Positions 34,604 to 43,829 of a stretch of 64,000 nt of DNA are shown in pieces. The DNA comes from Pholiota molesta. Lineage: Eukaryota > Basidiomycota > Agaricomycetes > Agaricales > Strophariaceae. The stretch covers positions 310,001 through 374,000 of the forward strand of contig JACGCK010000005.1 in the NCBI GenBank assembly GCA_014925825.1, given 5' to 3'. The position numbers were made by a program, and so were the translations under genes. How positions within the stretch are numbered: position 1 is the stretch's first letter; each line of letters opens with the position of its first letter. A model generated the notes under the pieces. That model had not been told where the DNA came from, did not search any database, and worked only from the letters and a program-made list of their open reading frames with translations.

Positions 34604-36546
34604 ATGAATCAGGACAACATTATCATATTTTGGGACTATGGTCAGTTCATTTGTTGTCCGATAATCCAACCTACTCTAACTCTTCATGTATGATTGGCAG
34701 CTTCAACGCATGCTCTTAGCGCGAGCACCACAATTTCAAACTACGATCTTGTTGCGAACATTCGCTCCGCATGCCTTGAATTGGGCTCGATAAAGTCCTT
34801 CCGAGCATATGGAAACTTTTCTGGGCAAATATCAGCTCGTATTTCGACTGCGCATCCAGAGTTGGCCGCGTCAGGTGTTACTGTGATTGATTTCCCGGAT
34901 GATATGCGGAAAGAAGCCGGGGTAAAGACGATGCTGGGTAAGTTCTTTTGGTTTTAACGAAGCCATTTTATGCATTAACACCCTCCTTAGTTGACCTGAT
35001 TACCCATGCATGGGATTATTCAACCAGCCACACATATGTCATCATAACCGGTGATCGCGATGTTGCTTATGCAGTAGCAATGCTGCGTATGCGCAAAATC
35101 AAAGTCGTTGTTATATCGTCGGTAACGGCGCACCCTGATTTGACTGCACAAGCATCTATCAAGCTTGATTGGACCAAAACAGTCTTGGGACACCAAAATT
35201 CAAACTCTTCTACCCACTTTATGAATCCACCCGCTTCCAAACCTCCTCCATCAGAGAAACCCGCCGCACCCTCTTTCCCATCGCGTACCGAAAGTCCCTT
35301 TGGCTCCCAGGTCAACAAGGCATATTCTAGCGCCCAGCCTCGGAGGCCATTCGAAGCCACGTTTGAATCGGATTCGGTAGAACTTCATGATATACCACCT
35401 CGAGGTCGTCGCCACTCCGTCTTTTCAGCCTATGACCCTCGAAAATTCGAGGGTTTCGGAGATATCGGGGACCCACCATTGACGCCGAAGACACAACACG
35501 GATTATTCGGCTTCGGAGATGGTCCTCTATTCCCTCGCCACGAGGAAGAGAGGCCTCGAGCAGAGTCGGTTCCTCCTCAAGTAATCCATGCATTCAACTT
35601 GTCAAAGTCGGTATATCCTTCATTTCCTGCAACATCCCTGAGCACAACTTCATCCGGGAAAGGGAAAGCAAGGGAATATTCTGCTGATGAGCCGGAGAAT
35701 CTTCCCCCGCCTCCGAAAATCGATGCACCATACTCAGGTTCAGTTTTTAAGCCCTTTGGGGACACCGCGACATCTTTTGGTGCGATGTCTGCATTTCCTC
35801 CATCCGAACATAGAGCGGCAATGATAAGCAGGTCTTCGAGTTCTTCATCCTCTCAGCCCACGATCTTATCGACTGTGAAACGCCCAGATACCACCGCTCC
35901 GACTTCGACAAAGTCAGAAGCTGTTGATGACAACTTCAAACCTCCAGTCGACGAACAGCGCGATACGAAGGTGTCCCAGACGACCTTTACTCAAACCGAG
36001 GAACCCGTCTCTTTGCCTGCTGCTACAGAATTGGTTCTGAACGAGTCGATTCTCCCACCGACCAAAGACGATCCCCCAGCCCTCCCCGCCGCTAAATCTC
36101 GGAATTCTTCCGCCGCTTCATCTCGTAGGGCTTCTACCTCCACGATCGCGGCTAGGTCTCAAATATCCCAAGTGACTGAGCATGAACCGATCCGAACCTC
36201 AGCGCCTATACTCAAAACACCTGCAGCAATTCAAACTGTACAACATATCGCTGGCCCTAGTCAACATCAACCTGCTGTTCCAACGCCTGTTTTCCACAGC
36301 CCTACGCCTACGCCTGCGCCTGCGCCTGCTGCAAACCCATTCCAACCACTGATAACTGTAATGCGCACCAAACAAGGTCCAATTTTAAGATCAGCTCTGG
36401 GTACAATGCTCGTTAAACAGAATTCACGGGTCTATGCACTCGCGGGTATCAAGACATTCAGGCAATATATAGCAGCAGCAATAAGCGCAGGAATTATAAC
36501 TGTCTCTCCCAATTACGTCACTTTATCAGCAAATTACAGGACGTAA
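34604..36546 (+). CDS. NYN-domain nuclease with C-terminal LOTUS-like domain, paralogue 1
   Basis: Exons 34604-34640, 34701-34937 and 34991-36546. The NYN (PIN-like RNase) domain is at the N-terminus: MNQDNIIIFWDY with the first catalytic Asp, then ANIRSACLELGSIKSFRAYG, GVTVIDFPDDMRKEAGVKTML and YVIITGDRDVAYAV with the acidic GDRD pair. A disordered Ser/Pro/Thr linker of about 350 residues follows. The last 75 residues (about 36340-36540) resemble a single OST-HTH/LOTUS winged helix (LRSALGTMLVKQ, AGIKTFRQYIAAAISAGII). Such NYN-LOTUS proteins include animal MARF1, an RNase in the germ line; the fungal role is unknown. Compared with its two neighbours it has DYAS instead of DYEN after the first Asp, so one usual NYN position is changed. 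Confidence 0.85.
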
Positions 36547-37009
36547 GCAGTGCGGGTTTGGTGCGATCGACAATTGCTTGACTGCGAGATCTGCATATAT
36601 ACCATATATTCCTACATATGATTGGCATTGTCTATGATTATATGTGTCGAAATATAACTGACACACTCAGATTCTCTCATTTCCTACTCGCCCTTCATTT
36701 CAGTCTGAGCGGAGAGGTTCAAGTTGAAGATATCAATAACCCACTTCAATGAGCGACTTCTCAACTTCACGTGGTCAAACTTCTGGAATGCTGCAGCGCT
36801 GCCATTCAAGCTTTGCGATTTGGTCCTTTGGGTGCCCATATTTAGAGCGACCAGATGTTTGTGCTCAAAATTGTGGGCTTTAGCATCATGGGATCCATGC
36901 AAGGATAGTCCGTCTATTCTTTCCCTCTCATTCGCTTGTTAACGTCGTAACATCCCCTACTTTTCAGCTGATTACTTCTTCCAACACTCGTTTTTCTTGT
37001 TCTTAGGAC
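36547..37009. promoter_or_regulatory. Upstream region of NYN paralogue 2
   Basis: 463 bases between stop and next start. The part from about 36837 (ATTTAGAGCGACCAG) resembles 46085-46261 upstream of paralogue 3, so it belongs to the duplicated unit and should hold the shared promoter. Confidence 0.5.
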
Positions 37010-37800
37010 ATGCAGGACGTTGCCATCTTTTGGGACTATGGTACGACTTTCATTTTGACTGCTTTGCTTCCTCAGAAATTCATTCTGCAACTTTCACTCC
37101 AGAGAATTGTTCACCCCCTAGCAATGCATCGGGCTATATTGTTGCGAACAATATACGCTTGATCGCTCAGGCTTATGGAAGCATCAAGTCTTTCAAAGCC
37201 TATCTCGAAATTACAGACCAAGTGTCTTCTGCTAGAGCCCTTGCTCTACGATCGGAATTTCAGTCATCAGGTGTTTCTCTCATAGATTGTCCACATAACG
37301 GCCGCAAAGAAGTCGCAGATAAAATGATTATCGGTAAGCAACTTGTCATTATCACTCAAATATATACTGGAAAAACACTAGTGGATATGTTGGCATATGC
37401 AATCGACAACCCTGCGCCATCGGTACTTGTCCTAATATCCGGGGACCGCGATTTTGCTTACGCTTTGTCAATCCTACGACTCAGACAATACCAAATTATT
37501 CTGGTTACACTTTCTAACGCTCACCCGAGCTTGACGTCGCAGGCGTCCGCATGCGTCGACTGGCATAGCGAAATCATAAATCCTGTCGTTCAGTCACCAT
37601 CAAGGATGACAAACAATGTAGCCAGCTCCGCTGCCAGAACACCCTTGTACCGTGACAGCATGCCAGGGCAGTCTTCGCCTTCTCAATCCCCACAGTCCAT
37701 GCAAGGAGCCGAGAGTGCCCACCACGCTGACCACGGAAATCTCCTACACTATTTGCGCGCTTCAACTTCAGCTCGGCCTAGGCGTCCGTCTGAAGCGTCT
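36994..37800 (+). repeat. Near-identical NYN tract, copy 1
   Basis: Matches 46246-47053 (offset 9252, then 9253). No difference was found by eye from just before the ATG through the end of exon 2, including intron 1. Differences are scattered in exon 3, and similarity then falls abruptly. The upstream and downstream parts of the two genes are much less alike. Confidence 0.9.
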
Positions 37801-38050
37801 ATGTTGCTCAGATGGCACTGGGAGGAGGAACAAGGATCTGGGAGCTTACATGCTCCCATGAGGTTTATTTACACAATGTTAGGTAGCGCTAATGACATCT
37901 ATATCCTAAGATATTTATGTCTAGGGTTTGGGGGAAAGGCGACCGCCGCAATGCGCGGTCCTTTCAATCTCGAGACTTTGCATGGACAAACAGGCCGGGA
38001 TAAGATCTATGGGACACGAAAAACAAGGCAAGATGAGTTTCGCAATTCCC
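37801..38050 (-). repeat. Split direct repeat B2
   Basis: 250 bp, identical to B1; the 3' end of the element on the minus strand. On the plus strand it extends the truncated NYN reading frame. Confidence 0.92.
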
Positions 38051-38183
38051 AATAAAGTTATCCGATAACAGCCGATGAGTCACACAAAGCATCGAAATGA
38101 AAATAAAAATCATAAAAATCAAATCAATCAAGAAAACAACATTCTAAGAATTTAGCGCCAAAATACAGGGAGAGGAGGGTGGG

Positions 38184-38341
38184 TCAAAGTAATTTTGCGC
38201 TAGGCGGGATGAAACTGAGCGTGGCGCGAAGAAAGTCCCGACACTGCGAAGTGGGAGACTTGAAGCAGTGCGGGCTCTTTTCGTCACATAGACTATGTTC
38301 TTTGTCACGTGGTTCTCACTCGACTTAAGAACGTGTCGTCT
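38184..38341 (-). repeat. Split direct repeat A2
   Basis: 158 bp, identical to A1. Contains CGTCT at 38337-38341 at the B1/A2 border. Confidence 0.92.
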
Positions 38342-38591
38342 ATGTTGCTCAGATGGCACTGGGAGGAGGAACAAGGATCTGGGAGCTTACATGCTCCCAT
38401 GAGGTTTATTTACACAATGTTAGGTAGCGCTAATGACATCTATATCCTAAGATATTTATGTCTAGGGTTTGGGGGAAAGGCGACCGCCGCAATGCGCGGT
38501 CCTTTCAATCTCGAGACTTTGCATGGACAAACAGGCCGGGATAAGATCTATGGGACACGAAAAACAAGGCAAGATGAGTTTCGCAATTCCC
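38342..38591 (-). repeat. Split direct repeat B1
   Basis: 250 bp, identical to 37801-38050. Lies directly downstream of the recombinase ORF on the minus strand and abuts A2 at the internal CGTCT. Confidence 0.92.
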
Positions 38592-38658
38592 GAAAATTTT
38601 AGGAGCCCAGCGACGCAAAGCGATACGAGATCGCAGCCCCCCAAACTAGGAGATGGGC

Positions 38659-40053
38659 TTACCAGGAAATAGACCGCTGCATCGTCGCCCGCAGAAAAGG
38701 CTCATGTAGCGGCGTGTTCTGGATGTAAGGAGCCAGGATTGTTCCGTGGCGGCGGAGGTAAAGCTTAAACGAATCACTTCCCCAGCGGCCGAAAACCTTA
38801 ACCATTTCGAAGGAGAGCCCCCGAAGCAGATATTCAAGCACACTTCCAATTCTCAGACTATGGCCTTGGATCGGCCCTAACCCCGCTGCCGCCGCAGCCA
38901 CGTTTAAACGTCTGAGGAAGTTCGTCCGCGTAAGGGGCCGTCGTTTTCCATCAGTGTGAGCATAGGAAAAAAGGTGATCATTTGTCGGAGGTGAGTTTAC
39001 ACGGAGGTGGTTGATGAAAGCTTCATGCGGGTCGCAGACGCCGTCCTGAGGTGCCCAATGCACCGATTCCCCACGAAATTTGGCAACTTTTGTCCAAGGA
39101 AGGTGAAAAGACGTCAGAGGAATTTCCGAACCAGTCGAAGTTCCGGAAGTGACGTCACAGGGTTTAACGTGCACAGTAGCCTTGAAAGCTTTCAGAGAAG
39201 GCACTGTAAACTCACCCAGCCGCGAGCAGGACCAAAACGTAGTTGTCAAGCAAGCAAAAACAGCTGCGTCCAGGGGCAGATTTAGATCCAGATGCTCACG
39301 CATTGCTGCGATGGAGGCGACCACCATTGGAGGACGTGCAGGGCGCTTAGATGACTCCGGCGCAACCCGTTCGGCTGCAGTCAGAGCAGCAGAGAGACGT
39401 GTTTCATCGACGGCCCAAGGTAGCCCATGGATTGTGTGCCAAGCCTTTATACCATACGTATAGTTCCGGACTGTATCGCCAGACATCGTAGCACAGGAGG
39501 AAATAAACTCCATGATCAAGGCCTCGCTTGCCGGGCCTCGTTGGTCTTCAGGCACAGGCGGAATCTTTTGGTCGCAGAAGACATGGAACACCAGAAGACC
39601 TGTTCCATACGTATCTTTGGTACCGTTAGCATAAGCATTGTTCATGAAATCGAGTACGCGTTCAGCAGAGGCAGTCGAAGAAGACACATAGCCATGACTA
39701 GGGCTGGCCGGCGGCGGCGACGGGAGCCACAGACGAAGGCGCTCACCAGATAAACAGAAAGGTCGCCTCGCGGAAGGCCTCAACTCCAGGCTGTTGCGGT
39801 AGTGTTTTCGAGGCGAAGGCCGTCCTGACACATGCGGTAAGTCGCTATTGAAGCGTTCCTTCAGTATATCTGGAACTGCCCCACTCGGCGCGCCCAGTAC
39901 ATTTGGCGTCGCTGACTCAGTGGTCATTGTTGAACCCACGTTCGACGGCGGTATGGTGCTGGGTTCGCGGGAGCGAAACGATTGCAGTTCCGTGGCATCT
40001 GTGATGGATTTCTGCGGCGGTAAGTGGCTCTTGCGCATCAATGAGGAATCCAT
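38659..40053 (-). CDS. DIRS-type tyrosine recombinase
   Basis: Integrates the circular DNA copy of the retroelement. ATG 40053-40051 (MDSSLMRKS) is chosen because it follows the last part of the RT gene with about 137 bases overlap; the frame is open further upstream only as a shadow of the RT gene. An N-terminal DNA-binding helical part (TKDTYGTGLLVFHVFCDQK) leads to the catalytic domain with the first Arg in SCSRLGEFTV, then GHSLRIGSVLEYLL (HxxR) and GRWGSDSFKLYLRRH with the nucleophilic Tyr. All key residues are present. About 464 residues, usual for this family; stop at 38661-38659. Confidence 0.88.
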   Translation of the reverse strand: MDSSLMRKSHLPPQKSITDATELQSFRSREPSTIPPSNVGSTMTTESATPNVLGAPSGAVPDILKERFNSDLPHVSGRPSPRKHYRNSLELRPSARRPFCLSGERLRLWLPSPPPASPSHGYVSSSTASAERVLDFMNNAYANGTKDTYGTGLLVFHVFCDQKIPPVPEDQRGPASEALIMEFISSCATMSGDTVRNYTYGIKAWHTIHGLPWAVDETRLSAALTAAERVAPESSKRPARPPMVVASIAAMREHLDLNLPLDAAVFACLTTTFWSCSRLGEFTVPSLKAFKATVHVKPCDVTSGTSTGSEIPLTSFHLPWTKVAKFRGESVHWAPQDGVCDPHEAFINHLRVNSPPTNDHLFSYAHTDGKRRPLTRTNFLRRLNVAAAAAGLGPIQGHSLRIGSVLEYLLRGLSFEMVKVFGRWGSDSFKLYLRRHGTILAPYIQNTPLHEPFLRATMQRSISW

Positions 40054-41881
40054 TCGCGCGGAACGGAATTGCAAGTGGTGGTAGGAGTAGTGACGCGGAA
40101 GGGAAGATGCCTCTGGAGGGGCCATCTGCTGGATTCGATTTGCTAGGTACGTAGGATGTGTGGATAGCATCCGTGAGTCCGCGTCGCTCGAGTTTGTCCT
40201 GAATAGATTTGAAAACTTCGTTGACTTGATGGTTGCGGCTGCGCCTGTTCCACCATCCTTCGACGACGCCTTTGTTGTCTCCATAGAGTCTGTAATTTTT
40301 GTGAAGGGGCGCAACGAGCAAGACCGCATCGACGAGGAGTTCAAATCCAATTGCCTCCGCCCAGGAGATGTCGCGCGAACCATTAAGCGTCTTCCATCCC
40401 GGGAGGAGCCTCCAGGCTCGCCAGCGGCCGTTGACGATGATCCCAATCCCGACTTCGGAGCTGGCATCTGAGAACGCCCCACAGTCGACAACGTTGACAA
40501 TGGACGGGATTGGTCGGAAGAAAGAGTCGAGTTTGAGTTTGGTAGACCACCAGATAAGGTCGCCAGCAATGGACTTATTCGCGTGGCGAGGTACAAATGG
40601 TGTGTCCTTGAAAATGCCCAGCATAGACTCAAACCCAACGAGCCGTGACCGCCCGGCCGGAAAGACCAGGGTTGCATGAAGAAGGCGGCCATACAGCTTC
40701 TGGACGTCTTCCAATGTGTGCGTCTCACGCGCGAGCCAATCATAAACGGACGCCAGGTATTTGGTTCGTTTCTGCTCAGGAAGGCCCACTGCACGCCGCG
40801 TGAGATCCCAGGTGAGGCCAATGTACACGGCCGAAGAGCTGAAGGGGATATCTTTCGAAGTTTCCCAAGGTATGCCAAGTTCGTGTGAGAGGCGGTCGAT
40901 ATCGTCGAAATTGTAAGAATATTCGGCGTCATCGCGCAGACTGGTACCCGAGAGGTCAAGAAGAGGAAACTCGAAGTCTTCCACTGCTTCAAAACCCGAA
41001 CCATCCGCCTGTATACCAGCTCCATACCAGCGACGCCCACCATGAGAGAAGCAGCCTTGCTCTCGCACTTGCTCCTTCCATTGCTCACGTAACTGGTTGT
41101 AGGCAGGCAGGTATATCGTGAGCATGCGGAAGAAAACATTATCATCCACCCATTTGTGCAGTGGGCCCATCCCACGGGCACGAAAAAGATCGCCCTCGGT
41201 ATCGCCGGCACCACCGTAACCCCGTCCACCACCGGACGGACAGGCCCCAAATGCGCAGCAAACATCCACGAAGAATGTATCATCATCAACATGTGCCACC
41301 CCTGCAGGCCACTGTGAGTGATGGAGAGGGATTGTCCTGTACGCTTCCGAAACATCGCGAACAGCAATTTGAGAGCCAGGTGGCAAAGCCACAATGACTG
41401 CGCAGGTAACTTCAAAGGTACCCCAGGTAGAAGGAAAATCGCTCGAAAGAATTGTTGAATTGACAGAGCAGTTGGGAAACGCGAAAGAAGGTGAAATAGG
41501 GAAAGAAAAATTTTGTATGATTCGGAACTTGTCAATTCGCCCTGCCTTCGGGATAATAGAGAAAGGAGAACACTGAAAGGGACCAATAGCTTCTTCCAAA
41601 GTAGAACGCGTGAAGGGGCCGATATAACGGCCTTTGGCATGTTCATTGGCCACAATGCTGTCAAAATGGGAACGAAATTCGCGAACGGAAGGGCGATTCG
41701 GAGGTATCTGTGTATATGTGATTTTAGGAAAATTAACAACAAAGCCCTCGCGCAAACCACGGATAACATCAGGATATTTCGATGATAGACCAGCTGCGGC
41801 CAAAGCGGCTTCCCAAGCCTGCCACTTGTATGGCGTAACGGCTTCAGACTTTCTCCGTTCGAGAACAAGTATTGGCTCCAT
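39917..41881 (-). CDS. Reverse transcriptase-RNase H of DIRS-like element
   Basis: ATG 41881-41879 (MEPILVLERRKSEAV) gives 654 residues. RT motifs run in order: FQCSPFSIIPKAGRIDKFRI (about 41570), QIAVRDVSEAYRTIPLH (about 41340) and the active-site box HKWVDDNVFF (about 41140), in which VDD replaces the common YMDD. The RNase H part includes FSDASSEVGIGIIV (about 40440), GDNKGVVEGWW (about 40260) and YVPSKSNPADGPSR (about 40140). No stop or frameshift. The frame extends upstream of the chosen ATG, overlapping the zinc-knuckle part of the Gag-like gene. Translation start and coupling to Gag are unknown. Confidence 0.85.
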   Translation of the reverse strand: MEPILVLERRKSEAVTPYKWQAWEAALAAAGLSSKYPDVIRGLREGFVVNFPKITYTQIPPNRPSVREFRSHFDSIVANEHAKGRYIGPFTRSTLEEAIGPFQCSPFSIIPKAGRIDKFRIIQNFSFPISPSFAFPNCSVNSTILSSDFPSTWGTFEVTCAVIVALPPGSQIAVRDVSEAYRTIPLHHSQWPAGVAHVDDDTFFVDVCCAFGACPSGGGRGYGGAGDTEGDLFRARGMGPLHKWVDDNVFFRMLTIYLPAYNQLREQWKEQVREQGCFSHGGRRWYGAGIQADGSGFEAVEDFEFPLLDLSGTSLRDDAEYSYNFDDIDRLSHELGIPWETSKDIPFSSSAVYIGLTWDLTRRAVGLPEQKRTKYLASVYDWLARETHTLEDVQKLYGRLLHATLVFPAGRSRLVGFESMLGIFKDTPFVPRHANKSIAGDLIWWSTKLKLDSFFRPIPSIVNVVDCGAFSDASSEVGIGIIVNGRWRAWRLLPGWKTLNGSRDISWAEAIGFELLVDAVLLVAPLHKNYRLYGDNKGVVEGWWNRRSRNHQVNEVFKSIQDKLERRGLTDAIHTSYVPSKSNPADGPSRGIFPSASLLLPPLAIPFRANGFLIDAQEPLTAAEIHHRCHGTAIVSLPRTQHHTAVERGFNNDH

Positions 41882-43637
41882 GGGAGGATTCTCCGCATCC
41901 CGAGCACTTGTGACGCTGATCGTGTTTTCCCGAGCATCCTCGGGACGTTTGCCAATCGAGGCATAAGGGTAGAGCGCCCACTTTCGTGAGTAGCTCTCCG
42001 CGCGCTCCACGGGAACAAAATGTGTCCTTGGAGTCGTCCCAGATACGAGACGCATTGCAGTCCGAGAAGCGATGTGGTCGGCGCCCAAGGCATACTGCAC
42101 AGGCCTTGGCGCCACTGCCACCTGTGCTGCGGAAAAAATCCGCCCGCTTGCGGTCACGCCCCGGCGAAGGCGAACGCCTGCGATTCCGATACGGAGAAGG
42201 AGAACGGCGGCTCCTTCGATAAGGCGAAGGTGAGCGCCGGCGACTCCGGTAAGGAGAATAAGAGCGTCGCCGGGTCCGACGGTCTGATTCGCGCCCACGT
42301 TGTCCACCTGACATGGTGGTAAAACGCGCTTTGCTCTCCTATGAGAGGAAACAGCAACAACCAGCAAATTGTAAACAGCACGCAAGTAACAGCGCAAGGA
42401 GAACGCAAACAACACAAAGAGAAGGCAATCATAGCCACGCAGATGTAGACGCAAACGCACACGCAAACGCCCAATTCAATGGCAACAGCATTCAAAGCAA
42501 GTTCGATCAACCGAACGACACGCAACGCATCCGGTGAAGTAAACGCAAGTGGAAACGCAAGTGGAAATGCAAGTGGAAACGCAAAACGCAAAAAAACGCA
42601 AGAACAGCAGGAGAAACGGCATTGAGCAGCGAGGTCGGTAGATTTCAGGTGGTACCAGCAAAGCCAGCAAGATATATGAAAGACAGAAGTCAGAAGAGGC
42701 GACAAAACATGGATAAGAGCAGCAAAAAGGTGTTGAAAGGGCGTACCGTCTCACGCCAAGCACGGTTCTCGGAGTCGCGCATTTGAATGTCGATCTTGCG
42801 CCAGCATTCCGCTAATTTCGTCTCGCATATAGGCGCTAAATCGTAAATCTCATGAGCTGAAGAAGCCGCCGCGGCTGTCATATGCCAGCGTTTACGGCCT
42901 TTGTCCTGAAGCATCATCAGCGCACGTTGATCGCGAGGCTCGCCCGAGTCTCTGTACTCGTGAAGCTGGATGTTGGTCCAAAATTCGTGGAACATTTCGC
43001 GACGATCTTCAGGCCATCCGCATTCAGCCATAGTTGTGAGCATGCGAGGGCACGCGTGGCAGAATTCTTCAATAGTCAGTTCAGAATCGGTCTTCACGGA
43101 GTGTACCTTCTTTTCGTTGAGGACGTGTTCCCATGAAATGGAACCATCGGGATTTGTGACGAGCCTTGTGTTGTTGTTGCTCTCAGCAGAGGGGTCGTGC
43201 TCGACATGGTCTAAACCGTCGTTAGTGAAGTGCCAAAGGGGGACGTATTCGCCTTTCTTCATCTTGGTTAGAACAGCTGTCGACAGGATTACATCACGAC
43301 CTTTGGGAGCGACACGGCCCTTGTTGATAGGGAAGTATTTCGATTTGTATTTCTTCATTTCTTCCTTTTCAGCCGTAACGGCGTCCTGTTGTTTCTCAGC
43401 TAGCATCGCGGCTTCAGCCTGTTCATTTGCTAGTAAAATGGCTTCGGCGGCTGCGCGGTCAGCATCCACTTTGTCATCCCAACGAATTTTAGCGGCATCG
43501 TTAGACTTCTTCCACAGATTCTGCAAGAGGGTAGTCGCCAGATCTGCAGTGAGGCCAGTCGTCATCAATTCCTGCCGTTCGGCGGTGTAGATGTCCGCGG
43601 TAAAGTCGGGACATTCTAAAAGATGAGGGTTATCCAT
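41844..43637 (-). CDS. Gag-like protein of DIRS-like element, with a 408-nt intron
   Basis: ATG 43637-43635 gives MDNPHLLECPDFTADIYTAE and a charged, helical N-terminal region (KKSNDAAKIRWDDKVDAD, then an Ala/Glu-rich coiled coil, then LWHFTNDGLDHVEHD). A GT-AG intron at 42339-42746 joins ...ENRAWRET to ESKARFTTMSGGQRG. The second exon has Arg/Ser repeats of the SPSPYRRSRR type and ends with CSGCGESSHGANTC, a CCHC zinc knuckle that should bind nucleic acid. Stop near 41844. Without splicing, the first exon ends at 42690 soon after the donor. Splicing is predicted from sequence only; the downstream part could instead be a separate ORF from ATG 42314. Confidence 0.65.
42541..42590 (+). repeat. 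12-bp minisatellite in the Gag intron
   Basis: About four copies of AAACGCAAGTGG (one with AAATGC) followed by AACGCA-rich sequence. Located wholly in the predicted 408-nt intron. Confidence 0.85.
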
Positions 43638-43671
43638 GGTAGAATTAAAGATTAAAACAAGAGTGAACGGT

Positions 43672-43829
43672 TCAAAGTAATTTTGCGCTAGGCGGGATGA
43701 AACTGAGCGTGGCGCGAAGAAAGTCCCGACACTGCGAAGTGGGAGACTTGAAGCAGTGCGGGCTCTTTTCGTCACATAGACTATGTTCTTTGTCACGTGG
43801 TTCTCACTCGACTTAAGAACGTGTCGTCT
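43672..43829 (-). repeat. Split direct repeat A1
   Basis: 158 bp, identical to A2 (38184-38341); ends in CGTCT at the host junction. On the minus strand it is the 5' end of the element and should carry its promoter. Confidence 0.92.

Larger units (their letters stand above)
37801..43829 (-). mobile_element. DIRS/Ngaro-type tyrosine-recombinase retrotransposon, apparently complete
   Basis: 6029 bases including one CGTCT. Read on the minus strand the order is A1 (43829-43672), Gag-like gene, RT-RNase H gene, tyrosine recombinase gene, B1 (38591-38342), A2 (38341-38184), a unique 133-base spacer (38183-38051) and B2 (38050-37801). A1/A2 (158 bp) and B1/B2 (250 bp) are identical. This A1-ORFs-B1-A2-B2 arrangement is the split direct repeat of Ngaro/PAT-type DIRS elements; no integrase, protease or methyltransferase was seen. 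CGTCT occurs at the left junction (37796-37800), the right junction (43825-43829) and the B1/A2 junction (38337-38341). All three ORFs are open, so the element may be active. It lies antisense within NYN paralogue 2. Confidence 0.9.

Noticed and set aside
37801..38341. A short solo LTR or deleted copy in tandem with a full element
   Set aside because: Order and identity of A1, B1, A2 and B2 fit one element with split direct repeats; no integrase or TG...CA LTR ends are present.
40054..42093. N-terminal 680 codons of a 1144-codon open frame on the minus strand
   Set aside because: It overlaps the RT-RNase H gene in another frame and shows no domain; only the part after 40053 has recombinase motifs.
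43797..43829. Start of the downstream half of NYN paralogue 2 as an independent gene
   Set aside because: The first residues come from retroelement repeat A1, there is no ATG, and the rest continues paralogue 2 in frame.
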